NCBI GenBank assembly: GCA_029987245.1
Contig: DALTWG010000035.1
Span: 1-18,763 of the forward strand
Length of the DNA: 18,763 nucleotides
Origin: Methanocorpusculum sp.
GTDB lineage: Archaea; Halobacteriota; Methanomicrobia; Methanomicrobiales; Methanocorpusculaceae
Direction: 5' to 3'
A program made the translations under genes and the position numbers. This document shows, one piece after another, positions 8,005 through 15,211 of this stretch. The notes below the pieces were generated by a model. That model was not told the DNA's origin. It worked only from the letters and a program-made list of their open reading frames with translations, and ran no database searches. Positions within the stretch are counted from its first letter, which is position 1. Each line of letters begins with the position of its first letter.

Positions 8005-8610
8005 CTACGGTTTTTCCGGATAGTGCACCATGTACCAGGACATCACGCCGGTCCGCGGATTATACTCTTTGCGCTGCACCGCAAAACCGAGATGCCTATA
8101 CAGCGCCGCGTCATACTCTGCGTTGGTTTCAAGATAGATAGCTCTGCCTTCTGCATCGGTTAATTTCATCCGCTCGCGAATTAACGAGGAGGCAAGCCCT
8201 CTTCCCCGGTATTCAGGCAAAGTGCCCGCGCCGACAAGATATTCGGTGTCGTCCGGGAGATTCAGCGCCTCGCGGTTTTCTATAAAGTCATTGAGTATTT
8301 CCCCCTGGATTTGCAGTTCCTCTTCAGTCATCACCGTAAGCAACGGTTCTATCATTTCCGGACCGGCATCCGGCAGTCCGGTTTTATCCCATATTGCGCA
8401 GCAGTTGCACGCAGGGCTGTCTGCGGTAACCTCTAAAACATCATCGCGCATGTCAAGAATCAGTTTCCACACCATATAAACCGCTTTTTTACGGCGAACG
8501 GTATCTTTTATCATTCCGCCGGGGGAGGGGGATTCGAGAAAAGCCGTACCTAAAACGGCTGTTATTTTTTCAATGTCTTGCGGGAGGCTGCACAGGTACA
8601 TGCTATTCAT
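8005..8610 (-). CDS. GNAT-family N-acetyltransferase
   Basis: 201 residues. The C-terminal half has the GNAT acetyl-CoA fold: a strand leading to VGAGTLPEYRGRGLASSLI at about 126-144 (motif A, with the pyrophosphate-binding RGRGLA turn), then AIYLETNAEYDAALYRHLGF at about 157-176, the usual Tyr-x-x-x-GF end. The N-terminal half (1-120) is less conserved and probably sets substrate choice, which I cannot name. Whole-chain layout resembles the uncharacterised GNATs that act on small molecules. The start is ATG at 8610 (a second Met at residue 4 is possible). A TATA-like GATATAAAC lies about 18-20 bases upstream, and a small gene ends 25 bases upstream, so the two may share a transcript. Confidence 0.85.
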   Translation of the reverse strand: MNSMYLCSLPQDIEKITAVLGTAFLESPSPGGMIKDTVRRKKAVYMVWKLILDMRDDVLEVTADSPACNCCAIWDKTGLPDAGPEMIEPLLTVMTEEELQIQGEILNDFIENREALNLPDDTEYLVGAGTLPEYRGRGLASSLIRERMKLTDAEGRAIYLETNAEYDAALYRHLGFAVQRKEYNPRTGVMSWYMVHYPEKP

Positions 8611-8635
8611 ATTGCGCCCGCATGTTTATATCCTT

Positions 8636-8815
8636 TCAGCAGGGCTGCAAATCCTCTTCTGCTACGCCGTGTTCTTTCATCAGCCCATCCGCCCGGCGTT
8701 TCGCACGGCAGGCGTCTTTGGCATAGGTTGAGGAGGAGAGTTTGCGGTATTTTCTGATTTCCGCAAGGATGTTTTCATCGGTCATACGTCCATTATCTAT
8801 GGAATTTTCAGACAT
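8636..8815 (-). CDS. Small hypothetical protein, 59 residues
   Basis: An intact frame from ATG at 8815 to TGA at 8636-8638 encodes 59 residues beginning MSENSIDNGRMTDENILAEI and ending EEDLQPC. The protein is charged and likely helical (a basic stretch RKYRKLSSSTYAKDACRAKRRADG in the middle, quoted in parts: RKYRKLSSST then YAKDACRAKRRADG). There is no signal peptide or membrane segment. An AGGGTTGAT sequence just before the ATG is a weak Shine-Dalgarno match, and a TATA-like ACTTATCTAT is centred about 35 bases upstream. It fills the gap between the GNAT gene (25 bases downstream) and the divergent SIMPL gene. I recognise no family. Codon use looks like its neighbours, which supports it being real. 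Confidence 0.6.
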   Translation of the reverse strand: MSENSIDNGRMTDENILAEIRKYRKLSSSTYAKDACRAKRRADGLMKEHGVAEEDLQPC

Positions 8816-8853
8816 ATCAACCCTTGGCTGATTTATGGCAGTGCAGATAGATA

Positions 8854-8862
8854 AGTATTAAT
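8854..8862 (+). promoter_or_regulatory. TATA box of the SIMPL-domain gene
   Basis: AGTATTAAT is centred 27 bases before the ATG at 8885, ideal for a leaderless start there. An opposing TATA-like element for the small minus-strand gene (8845-8855) lies beside it, so the two divergent promoters touch. Confidence 0.5.
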
Positions 8863-8884
8863 TCACAGGCGTTGATTGTATACT

Positions 8885-9601
8885 ATGGTCTACGATATGA
8901 AATCCGCTGCTGAAGTGCCGGTCCTCAACGTTTCCGGACGCGGCCGCTCCCACGCCGAGCCGGACCGGTTTTCCGTCCGGTTCAGTGTAGGGCTTGAACA
9001 TCCCGACGATGATTTTATTTTCCAGACGGTCTCCAACATCACGGAAAAACTGATTACCGCGCTGAAAGAATGGGCAAAGGAAGGCGACTCGATTCAGACG
9101 GAGTCGTTTACCAACCGCCATTATGAGTATGATAAAAAATCCGGCAAGTGGCCGTACGGGAAAATGATTTCCTATGTCTGTTCAACCATCAGAGTTGATT
9201 CCGCCCGGGTGGGCGAGGTTTCCACGCTCATTAATCTGGGAAAAAAAGCGGGGGCAACATCTGTTTCCGATGTGGATTTCCGGCTTTCAGACAAGCTTGC
9301 GCGCGAACAGCGCGGTATCGCGTTGCGGGAGGCAATCAAGGCGGCCGAGTTTGATGCACGCGTAACGGCGGATGCCATGGGCCTTACGATTTCGCGCCCG
9401 CTTTCGATTACGGTGGATGAGGAATACCGCCATTACAACACGTATTCGCGCAATATCTGCATGAATAAGATGTCTGCCTGCGACGATGAGGCGGATGATT
9501 TTATCGAGTCAGGCGAGATTGCAACGTCTGCCTCGGTTTCGGTCGTTTACAGCATCGGTCAGTCCTGCAACCGCACGATAAAAGACTATGTTGTCGAATA
9601 A
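8885..9601 (+). CDS. SIMPL (DUF541) domain protein, cytoplasmic
   Basis: About 238 residues from the ATG at 8885. An upstream in-frame TTG at 8876 and a Met four codons downstream are alternatives; the TATA spacing favours 8885. The body matches the SIMPL/DUF541 fold: an opening VLNVSGRGRSHAEPDR strand pair, a helix with ITEKLITALKEW, GDSIQTESFTNRHYEYD, a second strand-helix set with VGEVSTLINLGKKAGATSVSD (read in parts), and the late segment LAREQRGIALREAIKAAEFDARVTADAMGL (in parts) that is typical of the family. Most SIMPL proteins are exported; this one has no signal peptide, so it is probably cytosolic. Family function is poorly known. The HIRAN gene starts one base after its stop, so the two are surely co-transcribed. 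Confidence 0.82.
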   Translation: MVYDMKSAAEVPVLNVSGRGRSHAEPDRFSVRFSVGLEHPDDDFIFQTVSNITEKLITALKEWAKEGDSIQTESFTNRHYEYDKKSGKWPYGKMISYVCSTIRVDSARVGEVSTLINLGKKAGATSVSDVDFRLSDKLAREQRGIALREAIKAAEFDARVTADAMGLTISRPLSITVDEEYRHYNTYSRNICMNKMSACDDEADDFIESGEIATSASVSVVYSIGQSCNRTIKDYVVE

Positions 9602-9602
9602 T

Positions 9603-9956
9603 ATGGCGGATAATAAGGATTTAACGCTTGCAGAAACATATATTGCGGGGACAACGCATATCCCTGATTTTGCCGCTATAAAGCAGCAGCTTACCCCGGG
9701 CACCCGGCTTGATCTCGTCCGGGAAATGAACAACGACTTTGACGGCTGGGCTATCAGAGTTGAAACAGTGGACGGAAAAAAGACGGGATTTGTGCCAAGG
9801 GCGGTAAATGAAGTTCCCGCTCATCTGATGGATGCAGGATATGAATTGTACGGGGAGGTAAGCGGCTTTTTTTACGAAAACGGCTGGGAAATGGTGATGT
9901 TTTTTATCAGGATGAAGCGGGAAGGGGCGTGTGCCGCAGGCAAAAATAACGGATGA
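9603..9956 (+). CDS. Standalone HIRAN-domain protein
   Basis: 117 residues from ATG at 9603, one base after the SIMPL stop; an in-frame ATG at 9588 would overlap that gene by 14 bases. Nearly the whole chain is one HIRAN domain: ETYIAGTTHIPDF near 11-23, PGTRLDLVREMNNDFDGWAI at about 32-51, then VETVDGKKTGFVPRAVN and an L-M-D-A-G segment. HIRAN domains bind single-stranded 3' DNA ends in HLTF/Rad5-type remodellers; small standalone forms are known in prokaryotes without a settled role. The tail (GACAAGKNNG) is unstructured. No helicase or nuclease is adjacent; the partner is the SIMPL protein. Domain call is good, function unknown. Confidence 0.8.
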   Translation: MADNKDLTLAETYIAGTTHIPDFAAIKQQLTPGTRLDLVREMNNDFDGWAIRVETVDGKKTGFVPRAVNEVPAHLMDAGYELYGEVSGFFYENGWEMVMFFIRMKREGACAAGKNNG

Positions 9957-10052
9957 CTTTGCCGGTGCCCTCCTGCGGGAGAAACAATTTATCGGGGCAT
10001 ACCCAATAGTAACTTGCAGAAGACGTTTTTCGTTTTCTGTAAAGTGAATAGA

Positions 10053-10415
10053 ATGAAAAAAGCAACCGGTACAATATTGTCTTTCGTTCTTGCAATAGTT
10101 CTTTTAGCGGTCTGTCTGACCGGTGCTGTTGCTGCTTCGCACGATGGGCAAATAAACGGCGGCGATAAGGGATATCTCAGAGTCCTGTGCAATGTTGACG
10201 GTGCAGATGTTGACTTATACTTAATAGACGGCGTTACCTTTGAGAATAATAAGATATGTTTCGGCTGCTGCATGTTTGATGTTTGTACGACTGCAATCCC
10301 TCTGTGCTGCATTGTGGTAAGCAAAGAGGGCTATTACACACAGGTGATTCCGGTAATTACGCCGGGAAAGGACGTCGTTATAGATGTTTCTGTTAATTTG
10401 AGGAAAGAAGGCTGA
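10053..10415 (+). CDS. Exported Cys-rich PEGA-like protein
   Basis: 120 residues from ATG at 10053 (an upstream in-frame ATG at 10014 would put charged residues before the signal sequence). A classical signal peptide, MKKATGT followed by a hydrophobic core and GAVAA, suggests cleavage near residue 28. The mature part begins GYLRVLCNVDGADVDLYLIDG and ends with KEGYYTQ and a PGKDVVIDVSVNL strand. This is the layout of a PEGA domain (G-x-L-x-V, GA-x-V-x-DG, GYY, closing V-x-L strand). Between these lies an unusual loop with Cys69, Cys72, Cys73, Cys78, Cys85 and Cys86, plus Cys46, giving seven cysteines for disulfides or metal. GTGA eight bases before the ATG is a weak Shine-Dalgarno site. Role unknown; likely at the cell surface. 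Confidence 0.7.
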   Translation: MKKATGTILSFVLAIVLLAVCLTGAVAASHDGQINGGDKGYLRVLCNVDGADVDLYLIDGVTFENNKICFGCCMFDVCTTAIPLCCIVVSKEGYYTQVIPVITPGKDVVIDVSVNLRKEG

Positions 10416-10442
10416 ATAGAATAAAAATCCCTTCTTTTTTTT
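10404..10442 (+). terminator. Terminator of the exported protein gene
   Basis: AAAGAAGG at 10404-10411 pairs with CCTTCTTT at 10430-10437, an 8-base stem spanning the stop codon, and T-residues run to 10442. It lies a few bases before the convergent HAD gene end at 10449. Confidence 0.6.
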
Positions 10443-10448
10443 GCGTTA

Positions 10449-11267
10449 TTACCCCCTTCCAAGCCCCTCTATAATTCCTTCGACCTCCCCGATATCGCTG
10501 ATAATATAATCCGCCGTAGTGCGCAAAATATCCAGTTTGTCCCCGCCCTGCTGCACGGTGAGCACCGAAACATCCGCCTCGCGCATAGCGGATAAATCAT
10601 TGATTCCGTCTCCAACCATTAAAACAACGTCATATTCGGCTTTTAACGATCTCACGACCTGCGCTTTGGTGACCGGCGTTGCAACCCCGTGTACCCGGTT
10701 GCGCGGGATGCCGATTTTATCTGCGACCAGCTCCAGTTTTTCCGTGCGGTCGCCGGACGCAATAAAAACCGCCACGCCTTTTTTGTGCAGCGAGGAAATA
10801 AGCCGGCGCACGCCGGGGAAGGGATGCCCGGCTGATGCAATCGCAAACTCGATTTTGCCGCAGCGGGTATTGACAATAATCCCCGCATTCAGCGCAAACA
10901 GCCCGAACTCCCGCGATGCATTCTCTTTGCAGACCGAAACAGCCGCCTGCACATCGGCCATTTTGCAGCCCGTGTCATATTCTAAAATACGCCCGACCGC
11001 GTCCGCATCGATGATTTTGCGCCCGCAGGAGATGCCAAAGGTTATGGCGTGTTCTTTCATGTATGCAGAAAGCGTCATCTCCGGCGGGGCGTCGAGGACT
11101 TCGGCGGAACTGATATTAATGAGGACTAAAATCCGGTCGGCGTCGTCGAAAGTAAGGGTGGTCGTTTCTATGGAGTCGGGGAGAAAGGTGTGGTCTTTTA
11201 TCTGAATGACGGAGCGGTTGGTTTTGAGAAGGGTGCCCGCACTGTCAAAAACTACAGCTATGCTCAT
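10449..11267 (-). CDS. HAD-superfamily hydrolase, soluble P-type-ATPase-like
   Basis: 272 residues from ATG at 11267. HAD motifs are all present: VVFDSAGTLL with nucleophile Asp8, IASGDR with Ser171, Lys201 in ATPVTKAQVV, and VGDGINDLSAMREADVSV with Asp220 and Asp224. The C-terminal block (GDR, ATP-x-x-K, GDGIND, ADV) closely follows P-type ATPase P-domains, but there are no membrane helices, so it belongs with the soluble P-type-ATPase-like HAD proteins of archaea. The first motif is D-x-A-G-T instead of D-x-D-G-T, missing the usual acid/base Asp, as in phosphonatases; P-type ATPases have DKTGT. A middle insertion (about 25-135) would form the cap. A TATA-like CCCTTATC lies 27 bases upstream, suggesting a leaderless transcript separate from arcS. 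Substrate unknown. Confidence 0.8.
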   Translation of the reverse strand: MSIAVVFDSAGTLLKTNRSVIQIKDHTFLPDSIETTTLTFDDADRILVLINISSAEVLDAPPEMTLSAYMKEHAITFGISCGRKIIDADAVGRILEYDTGCKMADVQAAVSVCKENASREFGLFALNAGIIVNTRCGKIEFAIASAGHPFPGVRRLISSLHKKGVAVFIASGDRTEKLELVADKIGIPRNRVHGVATPVTKAQVVRSLKAEYDVVLMVGDGINDLSAMREADVSVLTVQQGGDKLDILRTTADYIISDIGEVEGIIEGLGRG

Positions 11268-11290
11268 ACAATGTAATTGATGCAGGAAAA

Positions 11291-11321
11291 GATAAGGGTT
11301 TGGGTAACCCCCTCCTCCCCC
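11291..11321 (-). promoter_or_regulatory. G-rich spacer and probable promoter of the HAD gene
   Basis: Between the arcS stop (11324) and the HAD start, the minus strand reads G5-A-GG-A-G5 (plus-strand C-runs at 11308-11321) and then a TATA-like CCCTTATC (11291-11298) centred about 27 bases before the ATG. The G-tracts could form a quadruplex or simply reflect tract expansion. Confidence 0.4.
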
Positions 11322-11323
11322 AT

Positions 11324-12952
11324 TCAATTCTTCTTCGTCTTCCTTACCTTTACCGCAACCCCGCGCTTGGCATGCATCATCTCATACGCGCCCATCGCCG
11401 CCTTGCCTGTTGCAAGATACCCCTCGCCTTCTACCAGCACCTCATCGCCCTCGCGAATCCGCGGGTCGCATTCTGCGACCCCCGGCGCGAGGACATCACC
11501 CTGCGGGGTAAAACCGGGCGCAATTTTGACCCGGTAGCCGCTAATATACTTCCAGCCATCATGCGTAGGGCGCAGCATACCGGTCTGCACATCCACCGAA
11601 AAAATCTGCGTCTTTTTCTCATATATCTTCTGCTCCGGATAGCGCCCCTTCGCAATCCATCCCTTAGTATCCACAACCGCGCCGAACTGCCACGCAAGCG
11701 TCCCGACTAAATGACCGCCCCGCATCCTCTTCGCATCCCGCAGGGCGCTGTTGAGCGCCCTTAGCGACTCCTGCGAAAGCGGGCGGTCATCATTACACGT
11801 GAATTCCAGAGTAACCCCGGCGCGGGAAGCCGCGGCCTCCGCGACCATGCGGGCGCCCCCCTCCAAATGACAGAGCACCCGACCGTAGCGGAATTTCTCC
11901 AGATACGCCGCAAGATAGCCCGCAAGCACCTCGCACTCTTCTTTGTCCCAGTAGCCCGTAACCGGCACATCATAATGCCCCGCCGGATAAATAAGCTCCA
12001 GCTCCCGCGGGACCACGCCCAAAGGAGACGTTACAATCACCTCATGCGCCCGCCCGTCGACCACCTTCATAAACATCTGATGCGAGCGCGAAAGCGAATA
12101 CGGCTTGCGTGCGGCGCACGGCAAAAGCACACAGACATCAGAACGCGGCGGCGTAAACCGCTCGAGAATCCTCTTCTCGAACAGCGCAATCTCGCGGCGG
12201 TACATCGACTCCCCCGCATTCGCATACAGCCTTGCGCCGCGCACAGACGGATATGCCGCATCAAACGCAGACGAGCGGTCAATTCTTCGAAGCAGCTCCA
12301 CCTGCGGCGCTTTCATGCGGCAGCGCATCTCCATAAACTCCCGCATCTGCGTGCGCTCAATCCACGTCCTGCAGTAGGCAATCTCCCGCTCCAGCGCAAG
12401 CCGGTTGTGGAGCCGAAGGTCGCCCGTTTTGCATCCTTCGCAGCAGCAGACGCCCTTTTCCAGGTAGTCCGCGCTGAACTCCCCGTCGGGCGTGCAGAAT
12501 TTCCCCTGTATCGAGGCAAGGTCCACCGCCGTATAATCGAATACGTCAAAGCCCATGTAGATAAGAAGGGCGACATTTGAGGGTAGCGCCGAAGCCGGCG
12601 CAAACCGCGCTGCATCCACCGGCGCAGACTGCAGTTTCTCTAAATATTCCACCATCCGGCCGCTGTCTTCCAGCGTGTTGTTCCAGTTCGGGACCATGAC
12701 AAGCCCCGGACCCCCTGCTGCGCATAAGGGATGCACTGCAAACGGCGCTTCGGCGCCCGGGACAAAGTATTTGTCCACATCGGATTGCGGCGCTGTAAGC
12801 GGCAGATTGGAAAAATCACGGCCGGCAAGCGACGGAAATTTCTCCTCCGCATCGAGGACGACCGGCGTCTGATAGACCTCGTCACCGATTTTGAGCGAGC
12901 CGATACGCGCCAGAAAATCCCGTTTGCGCACGTCAAACTGAATCTGCGTCAT
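11324..12952 (-). CDS. arcS: Archaeosine synthase ArcS (TgtA2), TGT-like with PUA domain
   Basis: 542 residues. ArcS acts after TgtA on the preQ0 base at position 15 of tRNA, adding the amine donor (lysine in the recently described route, finished by a radical SAM partner not seen here) on the way to archaeosine. Evidence: a TGT-like N-terminal half that lacks the MTDSGSFQ catalytic stretch, a Cys cluster C169-C171 and C174 for zinc, the ArcS-specific motif PCAARKPYSLSRSH at about 278-291 (usually PCS-x-x-KPYS, so one Ser is Ala), and a C-terminal PUA domain (about 470-542) containing GDVLAPGVAECDP and GDEVLV. Its ATG overlaps the tgtA stop by four bases, and GGGCGGAG lies upstream. Length and layout are normal for the family. 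Confidence 0.9.
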   Translation of the reverse strand: MTQIQFDVRKRDFLARIGSLKIGDEVYQTPVVLDAEEKFPSLAGRDFSNLPLTAPQSDVDKYFVPGAEAPFAVHPLCAAGGPGLVMVPNWNNTLEDSGRMVEYLEKLQSAPVDAARFAPASALPSNVALLIYMGFDVFDYTAVDLASIQGKFCTPDGEFSADYLEKGVCCCEGCKTGDLRLHNRLALEREIAYCRTWIERTQMREFMEMRCRMKAPQVELLRRIDRSSAFDAAYPSVRGARLYANAGESMYRREIALFEKRILERFTPPRSDVCVLLPCAARKPYSLSRSHQMFMKVVDGRAHEVIVTSPLGVVPRELELIYPAGHYDVPVTGYWDKEECEVLAGYLAAYLEKFRYGRVLCHLEGGARMVAEAAASRAGVTLEFTCNDDRPLSQESLRALNSALRDAKRMRGGHLVGTLAWQFGAVVDTKGWIAKGRYPEQKIYEKKTQIFSVDVQTGMLRPTHDGWKYISGYRVKIAPGFTPQGDVLAPGVAECDPRIREGDEVLVEGEGYLATGKAAMGAYEMMHAKRGVAVKVRKTKKN

Positions 12953-14394
12953 TTGATGAACTCCGCCCAGGGGAATGCATCCTCAAAGGTCTTCTGCCAC
13001 TTCGGCGCGGCAGAAATAACCACCTTCACGGCGGGATTTGCCGCAAGGAGAGACTCCAAACCTTTAATGCCGTAAGCGACCATAGCAGCATCCCATGCGG
13101 GAATCTCCGCCTGCCCCGCGGGGAAGGTTTCCGCAAGCTCGTACGGAAGCGGCCCGAACGGCGGCTTAAACTCAATTACCTCCTTATAGCGCGACGGAAC
13201 CGGGCCGCCTGCCGCTATCAGTACCTCCTGCCCGAGTTCGATGCGGGCGACCATCTTGTGATACAGTGCGACCTCCGGACGCCTGCAGGACTCATCGCCC
13301 CGGTAGAAGAACCGCCGCTTGCTTGCTCTGTCGAAGGGCGCAATTTCATCGATGCGCTCCAGCATCCGCCGGTAGCCGTCCAAAAGCTTCGGATGCGCCC
13401 GGCACCGCTCGTCAACCAATTCAAAGAGCGTTCCGTCCTGGACCGCAGCCCGAACCCGGGCGATTTCTGCGAGCGTCACGGCGAGATTGTGCTGCGCCAG
13501 AAGCTTAACGCGGTCCGGGGACTTACGCAACTCTTCTGCCGTGTGGCTGCGGCAGACCGGGCAGGCGCAGGGAAGCTCGCTCATTTCATCCAGATGCAGC
13601 GTGCCCGACGGCGTAATATAGCGGCCGTCTTTGGCATAGAGCGCGTATGCCGCCGAATCAAAGACGTCGCAGCCGCAGGCCACCGCAAGCGCAAACATCG
13701 AAGGATGACCTGCGCCGAATAGATGCACGCACGCACCCGGAGCGATTCCTTTTTTGGCGTCGATGATAACATCGACTAAATCCGCGTAGCGGTACGCCTC
13801 CATTAACGGAACCACGGCACCGATCGGCGTATAGGTGCAGCCGAGTTCTGTTACAATCTCGCCGGACTTTTTGCGCAGGTCGGCGTACGTTGCGCCCTGC
13901 ACCGGGCCTGCGATAGGGGCGTCCATGCCGAAGATGTCCCGCGCTCGGGCAAGATTGGCGTAGGTAATTTCCATCTGCCGCTCGACCTCAGGCCGCTCCG
14001 TGTCCGGAAGCGTTGGCAAATCCTGCGGCACCCAGATATCCGAGCCGATATCGCGCTGGAAGGCGAGTGTCTCTTCATTGGTGATGTCCACGCTTCCATA
14101 GACCATCATCTGAAACGAGCCGGAGTCGGTCATAATCAGCCCGTCAAAACCGAGGACGTCATGAAGCCCGCGCTCCAGCGCGGGCTCTCTGAAGTCTTTG
14201 CTTTTGGAAAATATGTAGGCATTGGTGATTATGCCTTCCACACCCATTTTTTTCATCTCGGACGGGGGAATTATCTGCAGGTGGGGATTGACGACGGGGA
14301 GGAGAAGCGGAGTTTTTACCGCATGACCGCCGGCCTTTAATTTGCCGACGCGGCCGGCAATATCTTTGTGAATAACCTCGAAGGTGACTGCCAT
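12949..14394 (-). CDS. tgtA: tRNA-guanine(15) transglycosylase
   Basis: 481 residues. Swaps guanine 15 in the tRNA D-loop for preQ0, the first committed step of archaeosine. Visible: MTDSGSFQMM with Asp90 (base recognition/general acid), GPVQGATY at 163-170, the nucleophile region CDVFDSAAY with Asp246, and the zinc site Cys276, Cys278, Cys281 with His302 as probable fourth ligand. The C-terminal part (about 330-481) is the archaeal-specific domain, but no PUA domain follows. PUA is present in longer TgtA proteins of some archaea; here it is carried by ArcS. The ATG at 14394 directly abuts the AMMECR1 stop, with GAGGAAG just upstream as a Shine-Dalgarno site. Middle gene of a tight three-gene operon. 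Confidence 0.94.
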   Translation of the reverse strand: MAVTFEVIHKDIAGRVGKLKAGGHAVKTPLLLPVVNPHLQIIPPSEMKKMGVEGIITNAYIFSKSKDFREPALERGLHDVLGFDGLIMTDSGSFQMMVYGSVDITNEETLAFQRDIGSDIWVPQDLPTLPDTERPEVERQMEITYANLARARDIFGMDAPIAGPVQGATYADLRKKSGEIVTELGCTYTPIGAVVPLMEAYRYADLVDVIIDAKKGIAPGACVHLFGAGHPSMFALAVACGCDVFDSAAYALYAKDGRYITPSGTLHLDEMSELPCACPVCRSHTAEELRKSPDRVKLLAQHNLAVTLAEIARVRAAVQDGTLFELVDERCRAHPKLLDGYRRMLERIDEIAPFDRASKRRFFYRGDESCRRPEVALYHKMVARIELGQEVLIAAGGPVPSRYKEVIEFKPPFGPLPYELAETFPAGQAEIPAWDAAMVAYGIKGLESLLAANPAVKVVISAAPKWQKTFEDAFPWAEFIK

Positions 14395-14958
14395 TTAGTC
14401 TTCCTCGGAAAATATCTGTCCTTCAAAGGTCTGGATAATGCAGTCTTCGCTTTTCCAGGCGTCCTCTGCGAGGCCGGCTTTCCAGCAGGTCTGGCTTAAG
14501 AATTCCTCCGCACTCCAGCCGTATTCTTCGGCGACCTGGGGCAAAAGCAGACCGGACTGTCCATCGCGGGATGCAATAAGTCCGTGGCGGCCGACTTCAA
14601 TGCGGGAGGCACGCTCTGCCGCCGGTCCTTTCAGGACTTCCGGCATGGTGAGAATCGTTACTTCAAAGTGCAGGCCGGGGATTTCGTATTCTTCTATGGG
14701 CATAAAGCGCGGGTCTTCAGTTGCGGCCGCCTCTGCTGCTTCGCGCAGGGAGATGAACAGCGGCTTTACAGGGTAGGGGAATCCGATGCAACCGCGCAGC
14801 ATGTTGTTTTCGGTGATGGTGACGAATACGCCGCGTTTTTCGTCAAATACCGGCGGATAGTTCGGGACAGGTGCGTCCATATTGAAGATTTTTGCTTCGG
14901 CAAATGTGCGGGCGGCGCGAAGTGCCATGGCGCCTTCTGTGTCGGTGAGCTGTGTCAT
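14395..14958 (-). CDS. AMMECR1-domain protein
   Basis: 187 residues, essentially one AMMECR1 domain. Hallmarks are GVFVTITENNMLRGCIGF at about 43-60 with the strictly conserved LRGCIG (54-59), then REAAEAAATEDPRF, a strand FEVTILT, and GRHGLIASRDGQSGLLLPQVA near the end. AMMECR1 proteins occur in all domains of life; the biochemical activity is unsettled, although some archaeal and bacterial relatives are joined to or sit beside Memo and radical SAM proteins. No such partner is visible here. The ATG at 14958 heads the AMMECR1-tgtA-arcS operon. A TATA-like CCTATATCTT (plus 14985-14994) centred about 31 bases upstream implies a leader of only a few bases. Confidence 0.92.
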   Translation of the reverse strand: MTQLTDTEGAMALRAARTFAEAKIFNMDAPVPNYPPVFDEKRGVFVTITENNMLRGCIGFPYPVKPLFISLREAAEAAATEDPRFMPIEEYEIPGLHFEVTILTMPEVLKGPAAERASRIEVGRHGLIASRDGQSGLLLPQVAEEYGWSAEEFLSQTCWKAGLAEDAWKSEDCIIQTFEGQIFSEED

Positions 14959-14984
14959 AGATGTATATGTATTGGTTTTCTTTT

Positions 14985-14994
14985 AAGATATAGG
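14985..14994 (-). promoter_or_regulatory. TATA box of the AMMECR1-tgtA-arcS operon
   Basis: On the minus strand CCTATATCTT is centred about 31 bases before the ATG at 14958, fitting transcription that starts about four bases before the start codon. A run of G (15002-15010) lies just outside it. Confidence 0.5.
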
Positions 14995-15181
14995 TAATGA
15001 GAGGGGGGGGCTGGTGAATCATTCCGGGCTGCTGATGTATTCTTTTGAATGACGCCCCGGTTTGATAGTTGTATATCCGGCGGGCTTGTGTTGATTTATC
15101 TCTCAATTTTACCCACCTGCTTCTTTTCCGGCGGCATGTGCATTTCCATTCTATTTCTACTTTACAAAGAGGTACATTTAT

Positions 15182-15202
15182 TATGTATTAAAAAAATACA
15201 TA
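15182..15202. promoter_or_regulatory. A/T-rich palindrome before the RHH gene
   Basis: TATGTATT at 15182-15189 and AATACATA at 15195-15202 are perfect inverted repeats separated by AAAAA. The right arm ends nine bases before the ATG at 15212, so the site covers the probable core promoter or transcription start. Placement and symmetry suit a dimeric ribbon-helix-helix repressor regulating itself. Confidence 0.55.
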
Positions 15203-15211
15203 TTTTCCAAT

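Noticed and set aside
9588..9602. Upstream ATG for the HIRAN gene
   Set aside because: It would overlap the SIMPL end; the ATG one base after the SIMPL stop gives a normal domain start.
11268..11327. 20-residue N-terminal extension of the HAD protein
   Set aside because: It would translate the G-tract as poly-Gly and overlap the arcS end; the HAD fold begins at MSIAVVFDSAGT and has a TATA-like box at the right distance.
11867..12580. 237-codon plus-strand frame opposite arcS
   Set aside because: Arg/His-rich product with no domain, fully inside a gene with clear ArcS motifs.
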